Shown: piece by piece, positions 10,093 through 20,190 of the stretch
How the letters are laid out: every line of letters starts with the position of its first letter
Position numbering within the stretch: the stretch's first letter is position 1
Assembly (NCBI GenBank): GCA_000310025.1
Contig: FN649751.1
Span: 2,203,052 to 2,239,983, forward strand
Length of the DNA: 36,932 nucleotides
Direction of reading: 5' to 3'
From: Ectocarpus siliculosus
Lineage: Eukaryota > Sar > Phaeophyceae > Ectocarpales > Ectocarpaceae
Program-made: the position numbers and the translations under genes
The notes under the pieces: generated by a model
The model's database searches: none
Told to the model about the DNA's origin: nothing
The model's input: only the letters and a program-made list of their open reading frames with translations

Positions 10093-13000
10093 CTCTTGCG
10101 CTTTTGTCTATCCTACCCCGGACCCCCGGACCCCTAATCGTTGTCTTCAGGCATCGGAATATCTTGCGATTGTTCGGGTATTTCTACGACGAGAAGCGGA
10201 TCTACCTCATCCTTGAGTTCGCCCCGGGGGGAGAGCTGTACAAGACTTTGCAGAAGGGCCGATTCAGCGAGGCCAAGGGGGCCCGGTACGTGCTGGACGT
10301 GGCTCAGGCCCTGGCCCACTGCCACAAGAAGAACGTCATCCACAGAGACCTCAAGGTACAACAATACAAGAGGGGCGAGCGCGTCTGTCTGTGTGCATGC
10401 ATGCATAGGTGTTGTGTTGGGTGGCTTTTGTGGTGCTGCCAGAGAGGGTGTCATGCGAAGGACGAAACGCATCTCAGAGAAATCTCTCGACACCATGATC
10501 CACCACCGGCCTAGCAAACAGAACGCGCGACGACTTCAGAACCTGAAAGTTGAGTAGTTCCGGCTCAAGAGCGACAGAATTTTGAAGAACTTGGCCGCAA
10601 GAACTTAATGCTCTGGGAAGAATCCTACACTCACCCTAAATAGTTACTGCTGTTGGGTTATCCCCACCGGGGAATTAAAACTGAGACTAGGGGCAAGAAT
10701 ACGAGGTTCGTAAGTAGGATGTAGCTCGCTCTTCCTGCGACTCACGTCAAGGCCCTTCGTGTTTGGTGCTACATGCGAGCCTAATCGGCGAGAACCACCG
10801 TCCCGGCTTGAGACGAAGAAAGACTAAATAAGTCATGCACGGCTTTGTCGTGAGTGCCCCGTGCCTTGCCACACTCACGTGCACTTTTCGTTGATGCTGC
10901 CTGCTTGTTGTGGGAACCGATTTGCGTGCCCGTCCCCGTTGCCGTTCGTTCGTACAGCCCGAGAACCTTCTCATTGGTTCGACCGGGGGACTAAAGCTCG
11001 CCGACTTCGGGTGGAGCGTCCACGCCCCCAACTCGCGGCGCAACACCTTGTGCGGCACCCTGGATTACCTTCCCCCAGAGATGATCGAGGTGACTTGGGT
11101 GCTTCTTCGTCATGTCGCCTGTCTTGAATCTTCTCGCCATCCTTGCGGTCGACGTAGTTGGTGCCAAGGATAGAAAAGATCATGACTGTCGCTCGGTAGT
11201 TAGACGTATCGAGAGGTCAAACCTTGGGTGCTGTCTCCTGTTGCACCGACTGGCCACTATTGGTCTGTCCTGCTGCGGTGAATGGAAATGAGCGGCACGC
11301 ACGACTGACCCTATGTTCTCCTCGTTGAGCTTGTTTTTTTTTGCTTGAGCGTCCTTTTTGCTTTTTTGTGCCTCTTGGCAACATCTACATTGCGGTGGGT
11401 CAAGAGTGCGTGCCCCCTCCACTGCTGTGCTTGGCATTTCGAGGATGTGCTTCTAGCAGGCTCGTGTCTTGGTCTTGTCGCCTTGTCCGCGGAAACGGGT
11501 ATGGTGACATCATGCTATGCCCGCGTTCTCTCTGACCCCAACATACATTTACTCAGCAATCCGGTGCATGCGCACTCACCCACACTCATGGCCCAAAGCT
11601 GAAAGTGTGCATTGTGTTGCATTCGACGGCGCCTTTCTCTCTGACACCACCACCGCTCCAAACAAAAGCGAGGCGCCAGCGGCCGCCCGCCTGCGTCGTC
11701 GTCGGTGGTCTTATTTATATATTTTCGCGAGGCGCCAGCGGCCGCCCGCCTGCGTCGTCGTCGGTGGTCTTATTTATTTATTTTCGCGAGGCGCCAGCGG
11801 CCGCCCGCCTGCGTCGTCGTCGGTGGTCTTATTTATTTATTTTTTCTTTCTTCCTCTATTTTTTTGCCGTACTGTACTGTGGCAGGGGAGGGAGCACGAC
11901 AGCTCCACGGACATCTGGTCCCTGGGGGTCCTCGCGTACGAGTTCATCGTCGGGGTGCCTCCCTTTGAGGCAGAGGGTCACCAAGCCACCTACCGCCGCA
12001 TCTCGAGGGTGGACATACGTTGGCCAAGCGCGCTGGTGGGTGTTTGCTGAAGAATCTCTGTGTTGATCTTTTTTTTTGTTCGCTTGTTTTTGTGGGCGCT
12101 ACGCGCTGGCTGTCTTCTGTGGTCGCTGCCTGGTCGACGTGCCTCTGTGCCTGTCTGCAGCAGGGGCAGAGGGGTAGCGACGTGGCAAGTTTTCGGCTTG
12201 TTTCTCCGGCCGTCGTCTCCTGAAAACGATTCTCAAAGCTCTGCTCTGCCTTTTTTATTTACCCTCTCGACAATCCGTTGTAACTGTTGGTGTGACATTG
12301 TAGAATGGTGCGAAAAACGAAACTATGAAGTTACGGAGTGATAATTTTACAAAATGGCTCAGCGGTACCTGGTGATTCATGAAGTGATGTATATATTGCG
12401 GTTCCTTTTTTTTTTGTTCTGAGAGGGCGCCGCACCGGTACATCTTTTCGAAAAACCAGCGTGTGGTTGACTGTCAAACAAGCAATGTACAATTTTGTCG
12501 CGCAGCAACCACTGATTGTGATGTTCGTTGTCCACGGAGGAAAACGGCGGTGCCTTGTACGTAACATAGCCACCCATGCATGCATCAACGACCGGATTGA
12601 GCAGAACATCAGTGACGAGGCGAAGGATCTGGTCACCAAGCTCCTCCGGAAGGAGCCGCAGAAGCGCCTTCCTCTTGACGAGGTAATTTAAATTTAAGAC
12701 CTTGACGCAGTATAGATGCTGAAATATATCTAACAGAATTACCATATGCATATTTGATGTGAAGACCGTTCTTGTGGATCTTTGGCTCTTCTTTTGTTTC
12801 CTCACCGCCTCTTGGCTCGGACAATCCTCCTCCAAGTGTATCAGCTACTGCTGTTGTTGAGGAATTCCGTAACTCCGCCCGCCCCCCCCCTGCTTGGCTC
12901 CGAGCGTGTTCCACTCCTGTCGCCGTTCTTCTTCTTGAGGTTGGCCGTGTTCAAACAGACACCATCCTTGCCTTTACACCCTTGAAGTGTCTTCAACATC

Positions 13001-13750
13001 TCCACTCACCCCCCGTGTTATACCACTTCCTGTGAGCAGCTTTACTTCATGAAACCCCGTGTTTTACCACTTCCTGTGAGCAGCTTTACTTCATGAAACT
13101 TGCAAGGAGTTGAAGTGTATAGTGAGTTCGCTCCTGGTGCTGGTCGTGAACACGCCGTTTATGCTGTCGGCCGCAGGGTCCGTAACTAGGTAGGCGATTT
13201 TGAGGCGATGGGTACCCGGCGCCCTGTCCTCTCTGCATCTCGCACGCTGAGCTTTCCCCCAAGAGAGGTAGACGTGTTCTGTGGACGGACATGCCGTTTT
13301 CGGTTTCGGGACAGAGAGCGCACCGGAACGAGGTCACTTTTTCCAAATACAGCGGGTTAGAAATTTACGGGGTTCAGCTTGTAGCATTTTCCGCAAGAGG
13401 CATATCGAGGCGGGGGAGTGATGCTGAGAAAACTCTGCAACCATGTCGTCGTTTGATCCGGTGCAGTGGCGAACTTCGAGCTGTACACCTTTGTCTTGTA
13501 CTCAATATTGCTCTGCCGCTCCGGCAGTTCCGTACGTACATTGCTGTCCTTACAAACACACATCGAATCCATCAACACCACGTTCTGTGTGGTACGCTGC
13601 ACGAAATAATAAAAGAAGAACGTTTGTTGCGGGTGAACGAACCGGCAGGTTGCATCCCACCCCTGGATCCGAAGGCACTGCGGCGACAGGACTTCTTCCG
13701 TCGGCGGGAGCGCGGCTGGGAGTTTCAAACGAAAGGCGGTGCCCGTTTAG
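7812..13750 (+). CDS. AURK: Aurora-type serine/threonine protein kinase, complete (seven exons)
   Basis: A mitotic kinase expected to act at centrosomes, spindle or centromeres. Exons are 7812-7871, 8482-8867, 10151-10355, 10958-11089, 11886-12035, 12605-12682 and 13649-13750. They total 1113 bases, giving 370 residues plus a TAG stop, and all junctions are GT-AG with matching phases. A variable Ser/Gly/Asn-rich N-terminus of about 85 residues precedes the kinase domain. The glycine loop is LGRGKFGSV (99-107), the ATP-binding lysine is K122 in VAIK, the catalytic loop is HRDLKPEN (213-220), and DFG is at 233-235. The Aurora signature [19 protein letters not shown] is present, with T247 matching the activating threonine. 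The domain ends with [11 protein letters not shown] and VASHPW, followed by a basic tail. The short terminal exon was placed from the HPW motif and phase. The ATG at 7812 gives a 20-codon first exon. A longer N-terminus is possible because the frame stays open upstream. Confidence 0.92.
9050..9078 (+). repeat. (CTG)n microsatellite in Aurora intron 2
   Basis: An uninterrupted run of about nine CTG units lies in the 1.28 kb intron between Aurora exons 2 and 3. It is one of several CAG/CTG runs in the window. The rest of this intron has no recognisable gene. Confidence 0.95.
10029..10088 (+). repeat. (CT)n microsatellite upstream of the exon 3 acceptor
   Basis: About 29 CT units end some 60 bases before the CAG acceptor at 10150. 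The tract is pyrimidine-only on the coding strand, so it could act as an extended polypyrimidine tract. Its length is likely to vary between strains. Confidence 0.95.
11668..11844 (+). repeat. Three-copy 59-bp tandem repeat in Aurora intron 4
   Basis: Copies start at 11668, 11727 and 11786. Each contains GCGAGGCGCCAGCGGCCGCC, a run of cgtcgt units and a TTATTTAT tail. Copies are almost identical, so the expansion is recent. The unit length is not a multiple of three and the array lies in an intron that ends at 11885, about 40 bases after it. The open frames it creates in all three frames are by-products. Confidence 0.92.
13011..13099 (+). repeat. Two-copy 44-bp tandem repeat in Aurora intron 6
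   Basis: The core TACCACTTCCTGTGAGCAGC begins at 13021 and again at 13065, followed in both copies by TTTACTTCATGAAAC. The only visible difference is TTATACC versus TTTTACC. It lies in the 966-base intron between the last two Aurora exons. Confidence 0.92.
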
Positions 13751-15780
13751 CACTCTTCCGGTGTGACCCATCTACATGCCTGGTTTCGCCCCCTCTCTGT
13801 ACCTGTAATTGTGTTTCCACACTTGCCTCCGAAAAATTGTTGCCAACAGCCGCATGTAGAGGCGGGGCCGCATCCGAAATTATTTTGATTCGTCGGGACG
13901 TGCACGCGGCGGGTGTGCTTTGCTGCGTAGGTGTTTCCTGCGTGAGTACCTACCCCCAACGCTTGTGTTAGCGAACAGAGCGCACTCGCCGGGGGATGGT
14001 TTTGTTTTCGAAAGCGTCGTTGTGGCCCGAACTCTTCTACACGGGTAGTACGAACCCTTGGTGGAGTTGTTGGAGTGTTCCCGGCGTGCTCGACGTTTTC
14101 GCAAAGCGACGCTCGGTGTTCAGGCAGGCCTCACCAAGCCGAGGAATCAATGCACGAAAGAGAGAGTTCGCTCTGAGGCCTGAAGGAGCTTAGGAAACCG
14201 TTTCGTGAACGAGGGTGTGGTTGTAGCCGCCGTGAGATGTTGGCTGTTAACGCCTGTAGACAAAGATTGCAGGATAGCGGTGGTGCTGCGTCGTTGCTGA
14301 ACATCCGTCTGAGAGCGCAGAAGCGCAGAAAACGAGTGGGTATTGTTGTACCGCAAGCAGGCAAACGCAATGTCTTGCGGAACTGCGTACTTGATCTATC
14401 TCCAGCTCGGTTGGCTCATCCCCCCACCCACACACCCCGCGGTATCCATACGTGTTTGGGTTCTCGGTGGTTATAGAGCGTCAGCCTGACGGAAGAGATA
14501 CTGCATTCGTGAACTTATACTAGCGGCGTCCATGTATACGGCGTCAGGGTTTCGTTTTGGTGCTTGGTTTGTTGCTCGCGATCTGGCTAGACCCACACCG
14601 TTGTGGACGGAGATGGTTGAATCGCCTGTTGTATAGGTACTGCTGTCGGCATGCTCTCCCCAACACGAAGAAGCGAACCGGGAGTCTGAACTTTGGTCTG
14701 ACGGGCGTTTCGGACGCACCCACAACCACAATTGTTGGTATTCACTCTTTAAGCGGGCGCCGAAGATAGAGCCACAACAGCGATCAAGGAAGATATCAGA
14801 GGAGCCCACGGCAGGTTGGGGATTGGTTGCCTGCCTGGTGTGCTGGCGGCCCGGTAGTTAGTCGTTTGCTGGGTGACAAGCGCCCCGCTCCCACTTTGCA
14901 CCATACCGCAGCATGCTCCTTGCGGATGCAGAAGACAGGAGACAGACAGACCCAAACGGCGGTGGTACCGGTATTTCTGCTGAAAAGAAAGGAACGGACA
15001 ACAGAAGGGTGTGAAATGGAGAACGGGGCGCGATTGCTCGTCGTTAGGGTGCACGACGATCTTGATCGGGTGCTGGTGCTGGTGTGAGCATACAATCACC
15101 ACTTGAATGATTGCAAACAACTCCTCCCGTGGTGCGTGTGTGCAGAAAAACTAAGCCGACGACAATTTTCATATGCATACCAACCAAGCAGGTTTTCTCC
15201 CCCACCCGCTGCAAAGACTTTCAACGCATCCCCTTCGACTGTGCTACAAATTATCTCGAATGGGTATTATAATATGTAGTCTCTCAGTGTATCAGCAGTA
15301 GTCTTACTTCAAGTAACGTTGGTTGTGGCCGTGCCAAAATTACTGCGTCCACTATTATTACTGCCGTGTCCATCTAGTTAGTTCACGCCGTGTCCATAAT
15401 TTTTTTCGTGTCTATCTACTACATGATGGAGAGACCTACATACATGCTGCTGTCCTAATAATTATGATTGTTGTAGTGTTCGTCGCTACCAGGCCCCCAG
15501 AACAACAGCAAATAAGTTCGATGTTGACTAATTTGAAAACATACCCAAGAGCACCAGAAACTGTACAACAGACACACAAGACCAGTCGGAAGGCATCGTA
15601 AAAAGCAGAAATCGTTGAATCCCGCACAGGGCGACAGTAGAGGCTGCTAAAAACATACCATTTCACGCGTCTACCTCCGCACGCCCCCTTTGAAGTCAAG
15701 ATAAAAATTCGCCTAGATTCTAATTTCAAGTCAAAAGAGCCAAAACGGCAGGCGTTCAAATAAGGTCTGTGTTGACATAC
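13751..15780. other. Intergenic region downstream of the Aurora kinase gene
   Basis: The region should contain the 3' untranslated region of the Aurora gene. Several reading frames of 60-125 codons exist on both strands, but none shows a recognisable domain or a convincing splice structure. From about 15120 the sequence becomes AT-rich. I see no RNA gene. Confidence 0.5.
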
Positions 15781-15915
15781 GTACCTGGTAATTAGTACTC
15801 TGTTATCAGTAGAGGACACCATGAAGAGGCTTCGTGCGTGCTGGTACGTTCAGGTTTGCTACTACTACTGGAGCTGAAATATCGAAGGTTGCCAAGGGTG
15901 CACAAAAAAATTTTT
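15781..15915 (+). repeat. Left inverted end of element A
   Basis: This arm matches the reverse complement of 22026-22181 with small indels. It is followed by two copies of TTTTTCCGACACCTAA (to 15943), a motif that recurs near 18470 and, inverted, near 22010. Confidence 0.8.
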
Positions 15916-15943
15916 CCGACACCTAAATTTTTCCGACACCTAA

Positions 15944-17169
15944 GGCCATTTCTTGCGGTTCTTTTTTCGCAGATCTTTTTTCCCCCCTTTCGGACAACCC
16001 AGAAAGGGATCTACAAAAAAGATGACCCCCTTCTTACGGTGTTGGTCGATCCTTTTTCACCAACCAAAAAAAAAACAGACTCTGCAACGGCTGCTGTCAC
16101 ACATACATGCACCTTCCCACCGAAATGGTTTTTCGGTGATATCTCCTCACAGAGTGAAGCAGCGCCTACTGTAAAGCTATCCCTCGCGAGCTGTGTGTAT
16201 GGTCCGTCTTGGGTGGCGGCTGACAGAGACCACAGGGCGATAGGAGGCACGGGAATGGAGGTGCCGAGAGTCGACAGCACGCTGAAAAAATGCCCACCGC
16301 GCCAGCAACCATTTTTTTTGCTCTTGTGCCCCTGTCAAAACTTTGGTTTACCGGTACTCCCTCGCCACCCACTCTAGCAACAGCGATGACAAAGGTATGC
16401 GCCACGAGCTGTGTGTATGGTCCGTTTTGTGTGGTGGCTGACACAGACCAACCAGGAGGCTATAGGACGTTCAGAAATTGTGAGCGCGAGAGTGGTGGAC
16501 AAGCGGGAAAATGATCCGCCGCATCTTCAAGCAACTTTTTTCGCTCTTTTGCCCGTGTCGCAACTTTGGTTTGCCAGTACTCCCTCGCCACCCACTCAAG
16601 CAACAGCGATGATAAAGGCATGCGCCACGAGCTGTGCGTATGGTTCGTCTTGTGTGATGATTGATACAGACCAGGAGGCTATAGGACGCCCAAAAGTTGG
16701 GTTCGCAAGGTTGACAGTACACGAAAAATGACCCACCGCTGCTGCGTCCAGGCTCTCTCGGTTTGTTTGCCTCTTGTTTGCCGCACACATCGGGTTGTTG
16801 TCCACCTGGTCCAGCCCACTGACAAAACATTGGCTACCGCCGGTGCCACCGACTCTGTACCAGCCAGCAACATGACACAACTCGTGTGACCACCGTTAGA
16901 GTTTGCGGTGGGTCGTCGAGAGATTCAAGTTTCTAGGTACGAGTGATGTGGTTGTGACCAAAAAAAGACAACAGTTTTGGACAGCCTCCACTTGTCCAAA
17001 ACTGCCCCAAAAAAAGACAGGATGGGCTGTCCAAAACGGGTTGTCTTTTTCTGGCGATCTTTTTTTGAGGAAAAAAGACATTGTAAGAAGACCTTCTACG
17101 GCCAGTTGTCTTTTTTTGAGAAGGAAAAAAGAAAAAGATCATAAAAAAAGACAACCGCAAGAAATGGCC
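15944..17169. mobile_element. Non-autonomous TAA-flanked element C with short inverted ends
   Basis: The 1226-base segment starts GGCCATTTCTTGCGGTT and ends with its exact reverse complement AACCGCAAGAAATGGCC. It is flanked by TAA at 15941-15943 and 17170-17172. A three-base TWA target duplication with GG-starting inverted ends is characteristic of the PIF/Harbinger superfamily, so a Harbinger-derived non-autonomous element is the best guess. It codes for no recognisable protein. The right subterminal 200 bases contain at least five copies of an AAAAAAAGACA-like motif in both orientations and a TTTTGGACAGCC/GGCTGTCCAAAA inverted pair, which could be transposase-binding sites. Confidence 0.75.
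16188..16735 (+). repeat. Tandem repeat of about 220 bp inside element C
   Basis: Copies begin at GAGCTGTGTGTATGGTCCGT (16188), 16406 and 16629, giving units of 218 and 223 bases; the third is truncated. Each unit carries a GACAGAGACCA/GACACAGACCA block and an ACTCCCTCGCCACCCACT block. Copies differ by many substitutions. Confidence 0.88.
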
Positions 17170-17172
17170 TAA

Positions 17173-18430
17173 GACCCATGTTTATGGTCGCCAAATCTTT
17201 GCGAAAATGTTTATATTTTCAAACATTTGCGGACAAAGATTTTGTTTCACTGTTTATGGGAGAAAATCTTCGGCAAAATATTCTCAAACATTTTGAAATG
17301 GGGCAAAAGTCGCTCGTTTGACAAAATATTCTCAAACATTTTGAAATGGGGCAGGTCGCGAAAATGTTTCCCAAGAGCGGCGGGATTAGTAGACCACCGC
17401 CCCTTCCGTCCTAAACACCAACCACTGCGTAGCGCACACTCAACGTAGCAAGCTCATAGGGGGATCCGGACAACCCTAGCGTCACCGTGTCAATCTTTTG
17501 CTGGCTGATACATGGCGGGAGCTCGTCAAGCGTGCACAAAAAAACGAACAGACAGGGGTGGTTTGGAGGGCACGGAGAAAGCGTGGTTTGTGTTTCCGAA
17601 CGGCAAAAAGTCGGCTGCTTGAGAGGAGAGGTGAGTACAAAACTATCCAGCGCTCGTCCTCTAGACCATCGATTCATGTTTTGTTTTCTTGGGTGTCTTA
17701 TCCATCAACGGCTCTCATCCGGGTGTGCGTGGTTCAGCAGTGGACTTACTCAACAGGCAGGGAGGCGCGTCGCTGTGAACTCGATGTGTTGAAAAAGTCT
17801 TTTTTGGGACGGAGGAACAAGCGCTCTATATTCAAGTGAATAGACCGAAAAAACGTTGTGTCCACAACTTTGCGCGCACAACGATGTGCCTCCCTGCCGG
17901 CTGAGCGCGGCCACTGCCAACCCACGCACAACCGGATGAGAGTCGTTGATGGAGAAGACACCCAAGAAGACAAAACATGAATCGATGGTCTAGAGGACGA
18001 GAGCTGGATAGTTTTGTACTCACGTGTCCTCTCAAGCGGCCGACTTTTTGCCGTTGGGAAGCGCTGACGCACGTTTTTTTGGTCTCTTTTTGACACCGAG
18101 AACATTTTTTCTCGCACGCCCGGAGCGCTATCGCAACATATTGGCGGGCACAGCATCAGCTCAGTGCATCAAGGGTTGTGGGGAGCCCTTTGCGAGCTCG
18201 TTACATTCAGTTTCCATGACGCATTTGTGGTTTGTCTGTCACAAATCGTTTGGTAGCAGTAGACCACGATTCCCGCCGCACGTGCGATGCATTTCGAGAA
18301 AACCACACGATAAAGATTTTTTTGCCCATAAAAACGGTACTGAAATGTTCCTCTGGCAGATATTCGCGCGCCAATGTTTGACAACATTTGAAGATTTTTT
18401 TCAAAGATTTGGCGACCATAAACATGGGTC
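17173..18430. mobile_element. Fold-back TAA-flanked element D
   Basis: The 1258-base segment begins GACCCATGTTTATGGTCGCC and ends with the reverse complement of the same sequence. TAA lies on both sides (17170-17172 and 18431-18433), and the left TAA is also the right flank of element C. Inverted similarity continues inward: the outer arms pair 17173-17400 with 18240-18430 imperfectly, and the inner arms pair about 17590-17800 with 17870-18060 strongly, around a short centre near 17830. No protein is encoded; the frames on the two strands that look alike are just the two arms. It is a long fold-back MITE-like element. Confidence 0.8.
17590..18060. repeat. Inner inverted repeat of element D
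   Basis: The arms share AACGGCAAAAAGTCGGC, GTACAAAACTATCCAGC, CTCTAGACCATCGATTCATG and CAACGGCTCTCATCCGG blocks in inverted orientation with about 60-70 bases between them. Divergence is about one difference per ten bases. Confidence 0.88.
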
Positions 18431-18443
18431 TAACCCCCCAAAG

Positions 18444-18475
18444 GGTGCACAAAAAAAACTTTTTTCGACACCTAC
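18444..18475 (+). repeat. Third copy of the GGTGCACAAAA...CGACACCTA motif
   Basis: The segment repeats the inner part of the left end of element A (15895-15943) in the same orientation. It abuts the right flank of element D, so before elements C and D inserted the two motif copies would have lain about 50 bases apart. Confidence 0.75.
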
Positions 18476-18595
18476 ATAATATAACCCCCAAAACTTTTTT
18501 TGGGGGCCCTTCGGGGGGGGGAGGGGTACGAAAGTCCCATCCCCCCCCCCCAAACGCCATACAATTTCCTATATAAACAAGTCTATAGTAAATCC

Positions 18596-18604
18596 TATAT
18601 ATAA
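18596..18604 (+). promoter_or_regulatory. Candidate TATA box of the element A gene
   Basis: TATATATAAA occurs 123-131 bases before the ATG at 18727, with a second TATAAA at about 18571. The surrounding sequence is locally AT-rich. Confidence 0.4.
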
Positions 18605-18987
18605 AGTGAGCACACAGGGGGTAGTACAATCCACGTAGCCCCTGCTCAACAGTACCGCAGCCCGCAGCCGCGGTACCGTCCGTAGCAGAGGAGCGAGAGA
18701 GCGAGAGCTTGGGGGGAGCGGTCACGATGAGCACAGTCTCCGTGGGGAGGGGATTCCTATCAACAACCCCCTTCGACAAGACGGCTTGGCTAAACCGCGT
18801 CTGCCGAGAGCGAGCGGATGGCATGGAGTTTGTTTGCCGCTGCGGACACAACTTCGGCGACGGTTCAGGAGTCGACGAGGGCACCGCCTTGCAGCATGAG
18901 GCTTCGCACAAGCACGAAGAGTGAGTGTAGAGGAATGAGGATCAGTTTGTGAGATTGCCTTGGTTACATAATAGTATAATCTGCCTC

Positions 18988-18993
18988 GCAGCA

Positions 18994-19033
<40 letters not shown>

Positions 19034-19041
19034 TAGCAGTA
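18988..19041 (+). repeat. (CAG)n microsatellite in the intron of the element A gene
   Basis: About 15 CAG units with two CAA/TAG interruptions lie between the two zinc-finger exons. The rest of this 461-base intron holds nothing recognisable. Confidence 0.93.
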
Positions 19042-19997
19042 ACAACACACACACCACACACCAAGGTTGGATGCACAAGAGTGCGCGAATGCGGAGCCCT
19101 CGCGATGCAACTGCCGTCGTGTTGCACACACCAAACGTTGTTGTACTGCTGCCCGTGTAGCTGGCAGCGGCAGCTGCGTGTGTGTTGTGCTGCATACAAT
19201 GTAACTGGAAGCAGCAGTAGCGGCAGCCTCAACAGCAGAGGCAGAAACCGCAGCGGTAGCTGAGCAGCATGACCACTTGTGACAACGTCAACTTGACAAC
19301 GTTTGAGAAAAAAAAAGCGCGAAATGCAGACCGGCACCACCCACAAGGCTGTGTGCCACGGGGATATTCGTGACTCTGCAGAAGAACTGGCCTTTACATT
19401 TTGGTGTCCCCTGCCCTTGCCTGCCACTTTCCGCACGCCCATCGCATGCGAGCAGATCGCGTTCGCCTGTTTGTTGCGAAAATCGCTCAGAAGAATAGCA
19501 GTGGCAACTGGGTTTGCACCACGTGCCAGCACTCTTTCGGCTCCGGTGAAGGGCTGACCCAGTTTCATGTGAACCAGCACGAGAGAGGTCGACCGCACAC
19601 ATGTGAGGGCGATGGCCGTCGGTGTCCGCAGTTGCATTCTCGAGTAATTCGGACTGCTCACTTGTGCTTACCAACATTTCAAAACCTCGCAAGACCCGTT
19701 ACTTTATCTATTCTCGCGGCACGCATGTCGCGCAAAGCATCAATGCGTGCATGCAGCTTTCTTCGTCGATGTGTGCGAATGCGTCGCCTACTACTCAACT
19801 TGACACAGTATGAACAGTAGAACGATTAGATCATTATTCCGTCTCTCAACGGCGGATCAATCAATATTTATTCACATCCGCAGGCGTGGTGCTGAAGCTA
19901 AGCGTCAGAGGAATACAATGCTGAGGTTTTTTAAACCGACGATCACGGGCGGCGGGAAGGGGTCGAGGGACGTGATGGATAGCAGCGGTGGCGCAAG

Positions 19998-20190
19998 CAG
20001 TGACGTTTAGGTGGTTACGACGGGAGTTGCAGGCGGGCGTGAGGGCGGAGCAGGCGCGGGTAGCGACGCTGAGGTGGTTGCGACGGGAGTTGCAGGAGGG
20101 CGTGAGGGCGGAATGGGCACGGGTAGCGACGGTGAGGTGGTTGCGACGGGAGTTGTGAACGGGCGTGAGGGTTGTGAGGGCGCGAGCAGC
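19998..20190 (+). repeat. Coding 63-bp tandem repeat (three copies)
   Basis: The unit codes for 21 residues rich in Gly, Val and Ala. The second and third copies read GAGGTGGTTGCGACGGGAGT at the start, while the first reads TAGGTGGTTACGACGGGAGT. The G-to-T change creates the stop codon. Confidence 0.88.

Noticed and set aside
11517-12066. Overlapping frames with repeated [13 protein letters not shown]-like segments
   Set aside because: They come from the intronic 59-bp array read in several frames; its unit is not a multiple of three.
16188-16735. CRISPR-like array
   Set aside because: The repeats are about 220 bp with three diverged copies and no spacers. It is an ordinary tandem repeat in a eukaryotic element.
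17498-18156. Two similar proteins of 113 and 136 residues on opposite strands
   Set aside because: They are the two arms of the fold-back element D and have no start context or domain.
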